Below are positions 42,793 to 53,660 of a stretch of DNA of 64,000 bases, piece after piece (the first letter of the stretch is position 1; every line of letters begins with the position of its first letter). Source of the DNA: Bactrocera neohumeralis (lineage: Eukaryota > Arthropoda > Insecta > Diptera > Tephritidae). Under the pieces are notes generated by a model. The model was given only the letters and a program-made list of their open reading frames with translations. It was not told where the DNA came from and ran no database searches. The DNA is taken from contig NW_026089623.1 of assembly GCF_024586455.1 (NCBI RefSeq), positions 5,577,367 through 5,641,366 on the forward strand. Reading direction: 5' to 3'. Made by a program: the position numbers and the translations under genes.

Positions 42793-43149
42793 TGTTCTGA
42801 AATGTGAAAAAATATATTCGAATTCGGACTATTTGTATTCGGCATCTCGATTTATCATTCTCAATCCTATTTTCGAATAAAATATTCGCTAGTTTTTGAG
42901 TTGTAGCAAACGTATTCTGGGATAGCCTATCCTGATATAAATTAATATTAATTTAAAACAATCTGGGAACACGCAGTGTGTTCGTAAAGTGGACAATAAA
43001 GTTGTTAATATGTTTAATATAATATTTATAATTTAAACATTTCCGCCTAAAAACTACATTCTTGTAAGTTGATAATTATTATATGATTTTTCAGATTGTT
43101 AAAATTTAATGAATTTGAAAAACTGAACCATTTAAACCAAATCAATATA
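42793..43149. other. Reversed partial relative of the MITE, then AT-rich sequence
   Basis: 42866-42920 is the complement of 42640-42705 (CGAATATTTTATTCGAAAAT core and a CTACAACTCAAAA block), so a second, truncated and reversed copy follows the MITE. Nothing is seen from 42921 to 43149. Confidence 0.55.
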
Positions 43150-44011
43150 CAAAGTGTGTTCCAAAGTAAACAAGACTTAAAAAAAAAAGACCAAATGGTT
43201 TTTTTCGGCAAAATCAATTTATTTTTTTTAAAACAGTGTCCTACTTCAATACAGCTTTTAGCACGGTCCAAAAGCATGTCGAACGAGTATTTCAGATCGT
43301 TGGCCGATATGGTCGCCAGTATGCCGCTGCAAACATTTTGAACGGCATCCACGTCTGCATAACGGTTTCCTTTCATGGGCAAATACATTTTTCCGAAAAG
43401 GCAGAAGTCGCACGGTGCCATATCAGGTGAATATGGGGAGTGGTTAATGGTTAAAATGTGATTTTTGGTCACATAATCGATCACAAGTGTCGATCGATGA
43501 GACGGATTCTGAACAATTTTTGGTCGTCAGTCAATTTGTGCGGAACAAACCGCGTACACCTTTCGTAAGTCCAAATGTTCGGTCAAAATGCGATAAATAG
43601 ATATTTTTCAGATGTTCAATTCCATTTCCATGAATTTCAATGAAAATTTTGGCTGAGTTTTGATGAATTCATGCAGTTTCGATGGAATTTCCGGTGCGTC
43701 CTCACGTGAACTTTGAAAACGTTGAAACCACTAGTGTAGGAATCCCGCTAAGGGATAGGCAATCATCGCCATAAACTTGTTTCTTCGATTGAAACGTTTC
43801 GGTAAAAGTTTTACCAATTTTAAAACAGAATTTAATGTTGGGTCTTTGTTCGAAGCTCATTTTCGCACCGATAACACAAACATACTGACACTTAAACCGC
43901 AATAACTTCACTTCCAATCGATGAAATGTCATGAAATTCTCATCGACATATACATGGCGCCACCAGGGGCGCTCGATTCAAAAAGTCCTGTTTACTTTGG
44001 AAAACACCTTG
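43150..44011 (-). mobile_element. mariner element with decayed transposase
   Basis: Inverted ends CAAAGTGTGTTCCAAAGTAA and, as complement, CAAGGTGTTTTCCAAAGTAA lie inside TA copies (43148-43149 and 44012-44013). The minus-strand transposase starts near 43860 (MSFEQRPNIKFCFKIGKTF) and ends with YSPDMAPCDFCLFGKM (43410-43457), the mariner D34D end block. The middle is broken, and the second aspartate region is not readable. 862 bases, shorter than a usual 1.3-kb mariner. Confidence 0.85.
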
Positions 44012-44384
44012 TATTTTTACAACGAAGGTTACCTATTAGGCATAACAATTTTAAATTTCAATGAATAACATTATTTTCTATTTTCTTTTTCATTTTACGA
44101 TTTTGCACAAGATGCAGCAATGCTGTATATTGTTTAACAGTGCTTCTCAATGCAAATTGAAGCATATTGCTTGGATATTCCATTACACCTTCTTATTACT
44201 TACGATCGAAACTAAAATTTTTTTTGTTATATGTAGAGAATTACAAATTATCTCCCTCTTATGTTAACAATAGTTCCGCCAATAATATTCAATTAAAAAT
44301 ATTTACTGGTTTGGATTATATTCCATAAATAAAAATAATAAGTTTGTAATACAGTAAAAACGGCTTTAAATAAATATTAATCTA
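44012..44384. other. AT-rich sequence downstream of CFAP20
   Basis: It should hold the CFAP20 3' untranslated region, but I see no clear AATAAA on the minus strand. No other feature. Confidence 0.4.
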
Positions 44385-45039
44385 TCAACTACACGCCGTG
44401 TGGTTAACTTTTTGAGGTTTTTGAATAGGTAGAAATAGTTTAAATTCCGGTGGAAGCTCTTCTTCGGAATAAAGTCGATCGGAGAAATACACTCGTCTTA
44501 TTCTGCAATTAGCGTGTATTTGTACCCGTAAAGTTTCCACATAATTCGTTCCATACGCTCTCCTGGTAAAGTCAGACAAGTTAAATTGTATTTGGTTCCA
44601 ACCTTCATCCAGACGCATTGGCATGGTACAAATAAAAGGTTTGACGCGGGTTGTTGACTGATAATTACTTGCTCGAAATCTACGACGTACATTTTTATCA
44701 TCAAGAACCTAACAATTAAATGAATATACAATTATACCATTTTTAATTAATTAACTCACTTACTTGGACTTCAAAGGTAAAGTATTTCTTCAAATTTTTA
44801 ATTATCATAACCAAATATGGAAGTTTTATGCCTAAAGTTTTTTTCGGATCAGCTGGACACGTTACAAACGTGGTGCTTACGTTTGTGCCGACGATTTCTA
44901 ATACTAAGCTTTGAATATCATTGTCAGTAATACGTTTAATATGCCCATTTCGAACTTTTTTGTCCCATATCTGTAGAGGTTTACTTCCGATGCTATACAA
45001 AATCGAAAGAAACCCTGACTGAAAAGTATTTTTAAACAT
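44385..45039 (-). CDS. Bug22: Cilia- and flagella-associated protein 20 (CFAP20/Bug22), two exons
   Basis: Exon 1 is 45039-44764 and exon 2 is 44708-44385, with a 55-base intron that has GTAAGT at its start and TTGTTAG at its end. The joined protein of 199 residues starts MFKNTFQSGFLSILYSIGSK and keeps long blocks known from human CFAP20, such as TCPADPKKTLGIKLP, NYQSTTRVKPFICT and DFTRRAYGTNY. The family is about 193 residues, so it is full length, with a slightly different C-terminus (QKVNHTACS). CFAP20 is an inner-junction protein of ciliary doublet microtubules and is needed for sperm and cilia in flies. No breaks are seen. It is the only intact cellular gene I recognise here. Confidence 0.95.
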
Positions 45040-45173
45040 TTATAAAAATTTTTTAGACAATTTCACAAAAATTTTAACCTTTTATTAACTAAACACAAAT
45101 AAAGACGAAACGCTCAGAATGAGCTAGAAATCTCGATAAAATCGATACATTAGAACCCGTTCCCGAGAAAATT

Positions 45174-45440
45174 TTTGTTATACTAATAATATTGCCGTAC
45201 CTATTGCCTGTGGAGACTCCCCATTGCCCATGGCAATATATCGAATACAAATTAGTATGCCATATATTTAACAGGGCATCTCGACTGGATAAAATCTATG
45301 TCTTACTAAATGTATTGCCGTGCCTCTTGCCTGTGGAGACTCCACATTGCTTATAGGTTACAATATATGGCAAACTAATTAGTATGCCATATATCGTAAG
45401 CTATAAGCTGTCACTTCAGCAGTTTGACAGCGCAGTTTTC
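45174..45440. repeat. Tandem repeat of about 120 bases, two units
   Basis: GCCTGTGGAGACTCC and AGTATGCCATATAT recur in order at about 45205/45260 and 45325/45390. A third unit stands at 49795-49865. An inverted-repeat arm (45274-45309) lies between. Confidence 0.7.
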
Positions 45441-45510
45441 ATTGCTATGAAAATTTCGAAGAGGCAACATATCCCATTTGCACATATGCCGACAGCATTT
45501 TCATTTCGGT

Positions 45511-47730
45511 AATATGAAAATTAGGTAAAGGTTCAGGAGAGCGGCTTTTCCGAAAACGTGCACCAATTTTCACGGGAAATGTCTTAAAATCATTGCTGTT
45601 AAATTTGGATTACGATTAGTAATCAATTAGATTAAATTTGAAAAGGAATGGTATTGATTACATAATTCTCTTTTTAACAATTCCTGATTATTAATTAATT
45701 ATGATTACAAATAATCCAAAAATAATTAAGATTAGTTAGGATTACGAGAAAACAATCAAAAATAATCAAAAGTAATCAAAAAAGTAATTGGCTACTTTCA
45801 AGGATTATTTTTGATTATTTTGGATTATTTTTAAAAAAGTTTGAAAGCTCATCATTTTATATTTACATTTCGTTTTGAAAAATTTGCATTGAAAACATTC
45901 TGACACATCACCTTCATACCTGTACTTTGAAAAAGATCTATAAAAGATTTTTTTTCCAGAATGGAAAGGGGCAATGAACAATCAATCATTGCATGTAACA
46001 GTTTACCATCGAACTCAGATTGCATGTTACCGCCAAAAGGGCTACCTGTTTTATAACTTTTGTATGTTTTAAAACATTCACTATGCTTGACTTGCAAATG
46101 TTTGATGAAATTTGAAGTCACTTCACCGCTTCCTCTAATCACTCGATGACATGCAACGCACTTAGCACAAGTTGTCTTGTCGGAAATCTAACAATAAAAA
46201 TTATAAATTCATAGTGTGCTTTAATTTAAAAACTAACTTTTTCCACTTCTGTGTAAAATTCTTCTTTGAAAATAATTTTTTGTGAATTCACATGGACTTT
46301 TTTTAGGGCCGGTCCTGATTTCGCACTTAATGAACTCTTTCGTTTACTTCCAGTAGTATTAAAGTCCAGATCTTCAATACTGTCGTCTGCAGAAAAATCG
46401 GTTTCGAAAACATGAACAGACATTTAGACCTAAAAATAAATTTTATTATTAAAAGTTAACAACAATTATGTTTAATACTCACAAGTACAATAGTTCACAA
46501 TTAATGTTTTCCTTTTGCTAGTTAAACTCACACCCTTCTTTATGAATTAAAACGTGATTTCTTGGTGTCTTGCTACTTAATTTGGCACTCTTAAAATTAC
46601 AACGGAGCTCAGTAGTAAAGCGAGTTAGTTATTATGTAGTACATATGTTTGTGTGAATGTTCAAATGCACACTGGGGAGCAGAAAGGAACGCATGTTTGC
46701 CTTTTTGAGACATTAGCATTTTTTTTCACGATACAATTTTCTGGAAAGATTTTTATAAAAATGTAGTTCATCTTCTTAAAAATATCATATGAATTACAAT
46801 TTAAAACTGTATACAAAATTTATGACAACTTACAAAATTTTCGTACAAATTTCAAAGACTTTAATAAGAGCATTTATAATATTTTTGGGTATGCAGTTTT
46901 ATAGTCCATTCAATACTAGTATAATAAAGAGTCAACATCAAACTTTCAAAAACCTATCGAGAAAATTGTATCATGAAAATCAATGCTAATACCTCAAGAA
47001 AGCAAATATGTTTTTGGTTTTGCTCCCCACTGTAAGTACATTCAAGCAAAAGAGTTACAAAACAAAGTGGCAAAATTCTAATGAGTACTTATGCTAGCAA
47101 AGGTACATACATATGTTACATACATATGTGCAATATCTCTAGCTTATAAGGAAAAGCTAAGCCGACGATACGTAAGCATGCATAAGTTAAGTGTTAGTTT
47201 GTAAGTTTATTTGTAAAATTGAACTAATGTTACTAAGTTGGAGTTATTGAAATGCAATATTTAAGTGAGTACTCCCATTTGAGTAACTGTAATGCAATAT
47301 TTAGGTGAGTACTATTTTTGGAATTGTCAATCGATGGCAAACAAAATCTCACTGACCATAATTTCGAACATAACCTTGCCATTTTCGTTGAAGTGAAGTG
47401 ATTGTGAAGTTTTACATATTTTTATAAAAATAACAATAAAAACCATTCCTTTAATAAATTAATTAAAGAACATCAATAATTACGTGTATAAAATTGATAG
47501 AAAACATATTTTTAACATCTGAAGACGTGCAAAGTGCAAAAGTGAATTTTTGATTTCGGGAAATACGATGTTTTTCTATTAAATCAAAAAAATGTTGTTT
47601 TTAAAAGCACGCGCCTAACATTATCGTAAAGTAGAACTAAAAACGAGTATTTTAAGACATTTCCCGTGAAAATTGGTGCAAGTTTTCCGAAAAGCCGCTC
47701 TGCTGAACAATTACCTTAGTTTCATACTGT
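45511..47730. mobile_element. TIR element carrying a BED-finger gene
   Basis: Arms of about 80 bases: GCGGCTTTTCCGAAAACGTG and ACCAATTTTCACGGGAAATG on the left (45541-45590) are mirrored at 47651-47700, with weaker pairing outwards through GTTCAG to about 45511 and 47730. The interior holds a BED-finger gene on the minus strand, AATCA-rich stretches at 45600-45800, and an AT-rich unassigned part (46424-47640). The BED finger suggests a hAT relative, though the ends do not show a CAG start and no target copy is clear. Confidence 0.65.
45852..46423 (-). CDS. BED-type zinc finger protein, two exons, 173 residues
   Basis: Exon 1 is 46423-46238 and ends in GAAAAA before GTTAGT. Exon 2 is 46187-45852 after TTGTTAG. 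They join in frame without a stop. The start MSVHVFETDFSADDS is acidic, then a basic KRKSS/KK part follows. The finger is CVACHRVIRGSG...HLQVKH, a Cys-x2-Cys ... His-x4-His BED finger typical of hAT transposases. A short helical part (LLHAMIDCSLPLSILE) resembles the start of the hAT region after the finger, and the protein stops there. It has no catalytic residues, so it could bind transposon ends and act as a repressor, or be a simple left-over. Confidence 0.65.
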
Positions 47731-48281
47731 TAATTTACAGAAAAATTATGGAAATTGGGTTGGGAATAAGCGAAAACTTAAATTTTATAAACTTATACTA
47801 GCAAAAGTCAAAATATCATTACTCATTTTAAATTTATTATTTTAATTGGTATATAAAATTTATGTCACAATTATTATATAGTATTTTAAAAATATGAATT
47901 CTTATTTTTCCCAGAAATACATTTGTATAAAAAAGGATCTTTATCCTTTGTTATTATTTTATTTTTCCCAGAAATACATTTGTAAATAAAAGAATCCTTA
48001 TCCTTTTTTTGTTTTCCACATAAAAGATTTAATGAGTTCAAGAGCTCAAAACGTGCGCTACATCAGCTACCTACCCGACGGCATTTCGCAATGTGATAAA
48101 ATAAATTTTTCAAGAGCTCAAAGCATGCGCTAAATGAGCCCGAACCTACCTACCCTACACCTTTGCGGAAAATGTTTATGTTATGATAACAAATGCCCAC
48201 ATACAGATTTGGCAATGGCAATAGCAATAAATTTGACAGTTAGTAAGACATAGATTTTTTCCTGTCGAGATGCCACCGTCG
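47731..48281. other. Short direct repeats and the right arm of an outer inverted repeat
   Basis: TTTTTCCCAGAAATACATTTGT is doubled (about 47907 and 47968), each followed by ATCCTTATCC-like bases. TTCAAGAGCTCAAA is doubled near 48035 and 48109. AAGACATAGATTTT...CGAGATGCC (48240-48275) is the complement of 45274-45309. Confidence 0.6.
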
Positions 48282-49707
48282 TATACTTGGCGAATAAATT
48301 GATCATTTCCATAAATTAATGTATGGAACAATCGGTAATTAATTTTGGAAATTTCGGGAAGCCTTGTTATAATTTGGGAACGAACAGTTAATTAAGAATC
48401 ATTAAAAACATATTCAACCGTATACTTGGCGAATTTTTGAGGGAATGGCGAAATTTAAATTGCAACAGACGTAAAATCATTTGCGAATTATCAGGAAATA
48501 TTTTTTTTTAATTAGGGAAAGCGATGTTATAATAGTAATTATGTATTTAAAAATCTGACACTGGGTCACGTGATGGACTCAACCCTCCTCTCGCTCTAAT
48601 GAGTAGTGGGGGTATCCAAAGAGGATTTAGGTTATCGAATTTTTGTATGGATAGAATGGCAACGATTGACCTTAGATAGGGAACCTTGGGTTGATTCAGA
48701 GAGATGAAACAGTCTTCAAATATTTTTACAAAAATTAATGAGATGCTTCCATCAGAGTTTTCTACAAAGGAACCATTGACTAGAATTCATTTGAAAACTT
48801 TCTCTTGTGCCGATGCTTCAGGTTGTGAATCTGCTAAATGTGACATCTTCTTTGGTTCACAACAGAGTTATTGAGAAATACTCCATCATTCTGAGTTTCT
48901 TAGATTATTGCACTTAGATAGGACACATTTCCTAATAGAGATTTAACGGAATTTCCATGGACTTCAGTAGAACTCAATAGAATGTGTCCATCGATTACAC
49001 GAGTATTTGACCCTGCAATACTATCGTCTTCATTTCAACATTTTTTAATGAAAATTATTCACCAGAATTATCCAGACTACATAATCACCTTCTTTTCAAC
49101 GAGCGACAAAGGAGAATAGTGTCGTTCATAAAGTTTTTGCAATTATCGATTACCAATTAAAATCAATGCAAGATGATGTTTAACATTTCTACTCCAGGAA
49201 GAGAAGCTCAATCAAAATAGTTCTATTATAATACTTGAAATTTTTTTTTTTAACTTTTCTACAACAGGATTTGCCAGTCTCTAATTCTAAACCTGTCAAA
49301 TACTTCCTGATTTGTTTTTATTATGGACATTGAAGTGTTATGACAAAATTCCATAACCTAAATCCTCTTTGGATATCCCCCACTACTCATTAGAGCGAGA
49401 GGAGGGTTGAGTCCATCACGTGACCCAGTGTCAGATTTTTAAATACATAATTACTATTATAACATCGCTTTCCCAAATTAAAAAAAAAAATTCCTGATAA
49501 TTCCCCAATGATTTTACATCTTGTGCAATTTAAATTTCGCCATTCCCTCAAAAAATCACCAAGTATACGGTTGAATATGTTTTTAATGATTCTTAATTAA
49601 CTGTTCGTTCCCAAATTACAAAAAGGCTTTGCCGAAATTTCCCAAATTAATTCCCTATTGTTCCATACATTAATTTATGAAAATGATCAATTTATTCGCC
49701 AAGTATA
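48282..49707. mobile_element. Foldback element with 354-base inverted arms
   Basis: Left arm 48282-48635 and right arm 49353-49707 are complements with few differences, from TATACTTGGCGAATAAATTG at the tip to GAGGATTTAGGTTAT at the inner end. CCGTATACTTGGCGAAT is repeated inside each arm (48418; complement near 49555). The 717-base centre has no coding sequence. No target copy is found. Non-autonomous. Confidence 0.85.
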
Positions 49708-50159
49708 AGCCCCGTTCATCTTCGTTATCGCCAATATAACGGGGCATTTCGGCAGGCAAAAGCTTGTTGAATACTAACTGTATTACTGTAAGAATTGCCT
49801 GTGGAGACTCCATATTGCTTATGAAATACAATATATGGAATACTAAATAGTATGCCATATATTGAAAGCAATGAACTGTCGCTTCAGAAATTTGACAGAT
49901 CAGTTCTCATTTCTATGAACATTTCGAAGAGGCAACACATCCCATTTACACATATACCGACGGCAGTTTTCATTCGGTAATATTAAATTTAGTTAAGCAA
50001 GTATTAAGACGGTTGTGTTAATTATAAAAGAAAAGTATATATTTAAAATAAATTAATACATTAATATTTATTTTAATATTTCTAATTTGCGGAAAAATTA
50101 TAAAAAATGGATTGGCGAATGAGGGAAGTCTTAAAATTTATAAGCTTATACAAGCATAA
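49708..50159. other. Copy of the sequence that flanks the BED-finger element
   Basis: 49785-49985 matches 45325-45515 and 50085-50155 matches 47741-47805. This is the same flank family without the 2.2-kb insert. GCCCCGTT and AACGGGGC at 49709-49745 can form a hairpin. Confidence 0.6.
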
Positions 50160-50505
50160 GGACCATAAATCTTTCGCAGACCTTTCTCTCGAAAACTCGC
50201 AACGTTTACTCATCATCGCCCATGCCTCTGCACCATATAGAAGGACGGGACTAAAAACTTAACTTTTCAATTGCATACTCAGTCCGAACTTATAAAACTC
50301 TCCTATAAAAGATTGTACCTGCTCGATTAAGTTCTGCAGCTCGAATTATTTTCACCAGCAGCAAGTTGAAGAAGTCGCACGATAGGGAGTGGCCTTGTCT
50401 GAAACCTCGTCTGGTATCGAGTGGCTCGGAGAGGTACTTCCCGATCCTGACGGAGCTTTTCGTTTTGCACAATGCCAGTTTACACAGCCGTATTAGCTTT
50501 GCGAC
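50160..50505 (-). pseudogene. RTE-type element fragment C
   Basis: Two pieces of the RT region match 50760-51430 with a large internal deletion, including the motif A to B stretch (GFRQGHSLSCDFFNLL and IIRAAELNRAGTIF). Dead. Confidence 0.75.
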
Positions 50506-50965
50506 CTTCTATATAATATAAAATCTTTCTAAATTGAAAAATAAACACAGCCGTGCGGGTGACAATTGCAATAAACAATACTATGGTCAGTTTGTGTTCT
50601 TCTTAATTGGCGTAGACATCGCTTACCCGATTAAAGCCGAGTTAGCAGCAGCGCCAGTCGTTTCTTTTTTTTGCTACGTGGCGCCAATTGGATATTCCAA
50701 GCGTAGCCAGGTCCCTCTCCTCCAGGTCTTTCCAACTGTGTGAAGGTCTTTTTCTTTCTCTCTAAATCTTTCGTAGAACCTTTCTCTTGAAAACTCGTAA
50801 CGTCGACTCTTCGGTTGCCGTCATCGTCCAAGCCTCTTTACCATATAGCAGGACGGGAATTATGAGCGACTTATAGAGTTTGGCTTTTGTTCGTCGAGAG
50901 AGGACTTTACTTTTCAATTGCCTACTCATTCCGAAGTAGCACCTGTTGGCAAGAACAATCCTGCG

Positions 50966-51958
50966 TTAGATTTCCAGGCTGACATTGTTGGTGGTGTTAA
51001 TACTGGTTCCTAAATAGACGAAATTATCTACAACTTCAAAGTTATGACTGTCAACAGTGACGTGAGAGCCAAGTCGCGAGTGCGACGACTGTTTGTTTGA
51101 TGACAGGAGATATTTCGTCTTGTTCTCGTTCACTGCCCGCCCCATTTTCTGTGCTTCCTTGTCCACCCTGGAGAAAGCCGAACTAATGGCGCGGGTGTTG
51201 AGGCTGATGATATCAATATCATCGGCATACGTCAGCAGCTGTTCACTCTTATAGAAGATGGTACCTTCTCTATTTAGTTCTGCAGCTCGAACTATTTTCT
51301 CCAGCAGCAGGCTGAAGAAGTCGCACGATAGGGAGTCGCCTTGTCTGAAACCTCGTTTGGTATCGAACGGCTCGGAAAGGTCCTTCCTGATACTGACGGA
51401 GCTTTTGGTGTTGCTCAACGTCAGTTTACACAGCCGTATTAGTTTTGCGGGGATACCAAATTCAGATATTGCGGCATAAAGGCAGCTCCTTTTCGTGCTG
51501 TCGAAAGCAGCTTTGAAATCGACGAAGAGATGGTGTGTGTCGATTCTTCTTTCACGGGTCCTTTCCAAGATTTGGCGCATGGTGAATATCTAATCGCTTG
51601 TTGATTTTCCAGGTCTAAAGCCACACTGATAAGGTCCAATCAGTTTGTTGACGGTGGGCTTTAATCTTTCACACAATACGCTCGATAGAACCTTATATGC
51701 GATGTTGAGGATTCTAATCCCACGGTAGTTGGCGCAGATTGTGGGGTCTCCTTTTCTATGGATTGGGCATAGCACACTTAAATTCCAGTCGTTGGGCATG
51801 CTTTCGTCCGACCATATTTTACAAAGAAGCTGATGCATGCTCCTTATCAGTTCTTCGCCGCCGTGTTTGAATAGCTCGGCCGGCAATCCATCGGCCCCCG
51901 CCGCTTTGTTGTTCTTCAGGCGGGCAATTGCTATTCGAGCTTCTTCATGATCGGGCAA
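50966..51958 (-). pseudogene. RTE-type reverse transcriptase, copy B
   Basis: Pieces from right to left: 51958-51590 (KNNKAAGADGLPAELFKHGG, NYRGIRILNIAYK, PYQCGFRPGKST), then a stop near 51590, then 51580-50966 with FVDFKAAFDSTKRSC (motif A), RQGDSLSCDFF (motif B), LTYADDIDIISLN (motif C) and NFVYLGTSINT. All catalytic Asp residues are present. One stop and one frame change upstream separate it from the endonuclease. Confidence 0.85.
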
Positions 51959-52057
51959 TGGAACGTCTGCTCCTTCGTCATCGATTGGGGAATCGTGTTC
52001 GCCTTCTCCTAGTGTTGTGCATTCACTGCCATTCAGCAGGCTGGAGAAGTGTTCCCT

Positions 52058-53563
52058 CTATAAGTTAAGTATGCTCTGGGCATCAGTAACTAGATCACCT
52101 TTGGGGGTTCTACAAGAGTATGCTCCGGTCTTGAAACCTTCTGTAAGCCGCCGCATTTTTTCGTAGAATTTTCGAGCATTACCCCTGTCGGCCAGCTTAT
52201 CAAGCTCTTCGTACTCACGCATTTCGGCCTCCTTCTTTTTCTGTCTACAAATGCGTCTCGCTTCCCTTTTCAACTCTCGGTATCTATCCCATCCCGCACG
52301 TGTTGTGGTCGATCGTAACGTTGCGAGGTAGGCAGCCTGTTTTCTCTCCGCTGTGACACGGCACTTCTCATCGTACCAGCTGTTTTTTTGCACTTTCCGA
52401 AAACCAATGGCTTCGGTTGCAGCTGTATGTAAGGAGTTTGAAATGCCGTCCCACAGGGCCTTTATACCGAGTTGTTGACGAGTGCTCTCAGAGAGCAGGA
52501 GTGCAAGCCGAGTAGAAAATCGTTCGGCTATCTGTTGTGATTGCAGTTTCTCGATGTCGAACCTTCCTTGTGTTTGTTGGCGTGCGTTTTTTGCTGCACA
52601 GAGGCGGGTGCGAACCTTGGCTGCAACAAGGTAGTGGTCCGAGTCGATGTTAGGACCTCGGAGCGCACGCCCATCTAAAACACTGGAGACGTGTCTTCCG
52701 TCTATCACAACATGATCGATCTGGTTGGTGGCTTTTCGATCCGGAGACAGCCAGGAAGCTTGATGTATCTTCTTGTGCTGGAATCTAGTACTACAGATAA
52801 CCATATTTCGGGCAACGGCGAAGTCAATCAGCCTCAACCCATTTGGAGATGTTTCGTCGTGGAGGCTGAAGTTACCGACCGTAGTGCCAAAGACACCTTC
52901 TTTGCCCACCCTAGCGTTAAAGTCGCCAAGCACGATTTTGACATCGTGGCGGGGGCAGCTCTCATAAGCGCGTTCCAAGCGCCCATAGAAGGCATCTTTG
53001 ATCCCATCGTCCTTCTCTTCCGTCGGGGCGTGGGCGCAAATCAGCGATATGTCGAAGAACATCGCTTTGATGCGGATTGTGGCTCGACGTTCATTCACCG
53101 GAGTGAATGATAGTACTCGGCGACGGAGTCTCTCTCCCACCACGAATCCAACACCAAACTTGCGCTCCTTTATATGGCCACTGTAGTAAATGTCACAAGG
53201 TCCTACTCGTCTCTGTCCTTGTCCCGTCCATCGCATTTCTTGGACGGCGGTGATGTCAGTCTTTATTTTCGCGAGGACATCAACCAGCTGGGCAGCGGCA
53301 CCTTCCCAATTAAGAGTCCGGTCATTCCAGGTGCATGCCCTTATATCGTAGTCCTTGTTTCGTTTGCCAGGGGGGTCTCTCATCCGAGGCGATTTGTAAT
53401 CTTTCATTGGGGGGCTTTTTACGTGGCGGGTCCCAAACCCAGCGCACAACCCTATGTAGGGTATGCTTCGCCTTCTTACTTTAGCTCGCCTTCGAACGGA
53501 TGTTCTTAGGCTACCCAGAGGATTCTTGGTCAAAGGCCGGAAGTTGTGAGCTGCTTGAGCCAT
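52058..53563 (-). CDS. RTE-type endonuclease ORF, copy B (open, 501 codons)
   Basis: It starts MAQAAHNFRPL at 53563. The apurinic-type endonuclease motifs are in order: ACTWNDRTLN (start block with Asn), AVQEMRW (Glu), ICAHAPT, VLGDFNARVG (Asp, Asn), NQIDHVVID and SDHYLVAA (Asp, His). The usual NVRT near the start reads NDRT. The part after about residue 330 links to RT and is rich in Lys, Arg and Glu (KREARRICRQKKKEAEM). The frame closes at 52058, where the RT should follow. The enzyme nicks target DNA for insertion. Confidence 0.85.
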   Translation of the reverse strand: MAQAAHNFRPLTKNPLGSLRTSVRRRAKVRRRSIPYIGLCAGFGTRHVKSPPMKDYKSPRMRDPPGKRNKDYDIRACTWNDRTLNWEGAAAQLVDVLAKIKTDITAVQEMRWTGQGQRRVGPCDIYYSGHIKERKFGVGFVVGERLRRRVLSFTPVNERRATIRIKAMFFDISLICAHAPTEEKDDGIKDAFYGRLERAYESCPRHDVKIVLGDFNARVGKEGVFGTTVGNFSLHDETSPNGLRLIDFAVARNMVICSTRFQHKKIHQASWLSPDRKATNQIDHVVIDGRHVSSVLDGRALRGPNIDSDHYLVAAKVRTRLCAAKNARQQTQGRFDIEKLQSQQIAERFSTRLALLLSESTRQQLGIKALWDGISNSLHTAATEAIGFRKVQKNSWYDEKCRVTAERKQAAYLATLRSTTTRAGWDRYRELKREARRICRQKKKEAEMREYEELDKLADRGNARKFYEKMRRLTEGFKTGAYSCRTPKGDLVTDAQSILNL

Positions 53564-53660
53564 GTGTAAAAGAATCGCTTCTGGCCACTCCCAAGTGAAT
53601 GGCGATCAGAAAATTTTCCTCACTTGCGTGAACTTCTACACATGACTCCATCCTCCATCC

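Larger units (their letters stand above)
50597..53660 (-). mobile_element. RTE-type non-LTR retrotransposon copy B
   Basis: About 3.06 kb from a leader near 53660 (shared with copy A: CTCACTTGCGTGAA) to an AAGAAG tail seen as CTTCTT near 50598. The endonuclease frame is open over 501 codons, the RT is split into three frames, and the 3' part (50631-50965) is decayed. It is less damaged than copy A. Confidence 0.85.

Noticed and set aside
52691..53509. Plus-strand frames opposite the RTE endonuclease
   Set aside because: Shadows of the 501-codon minus-strand ORF, with no motifs of their own.
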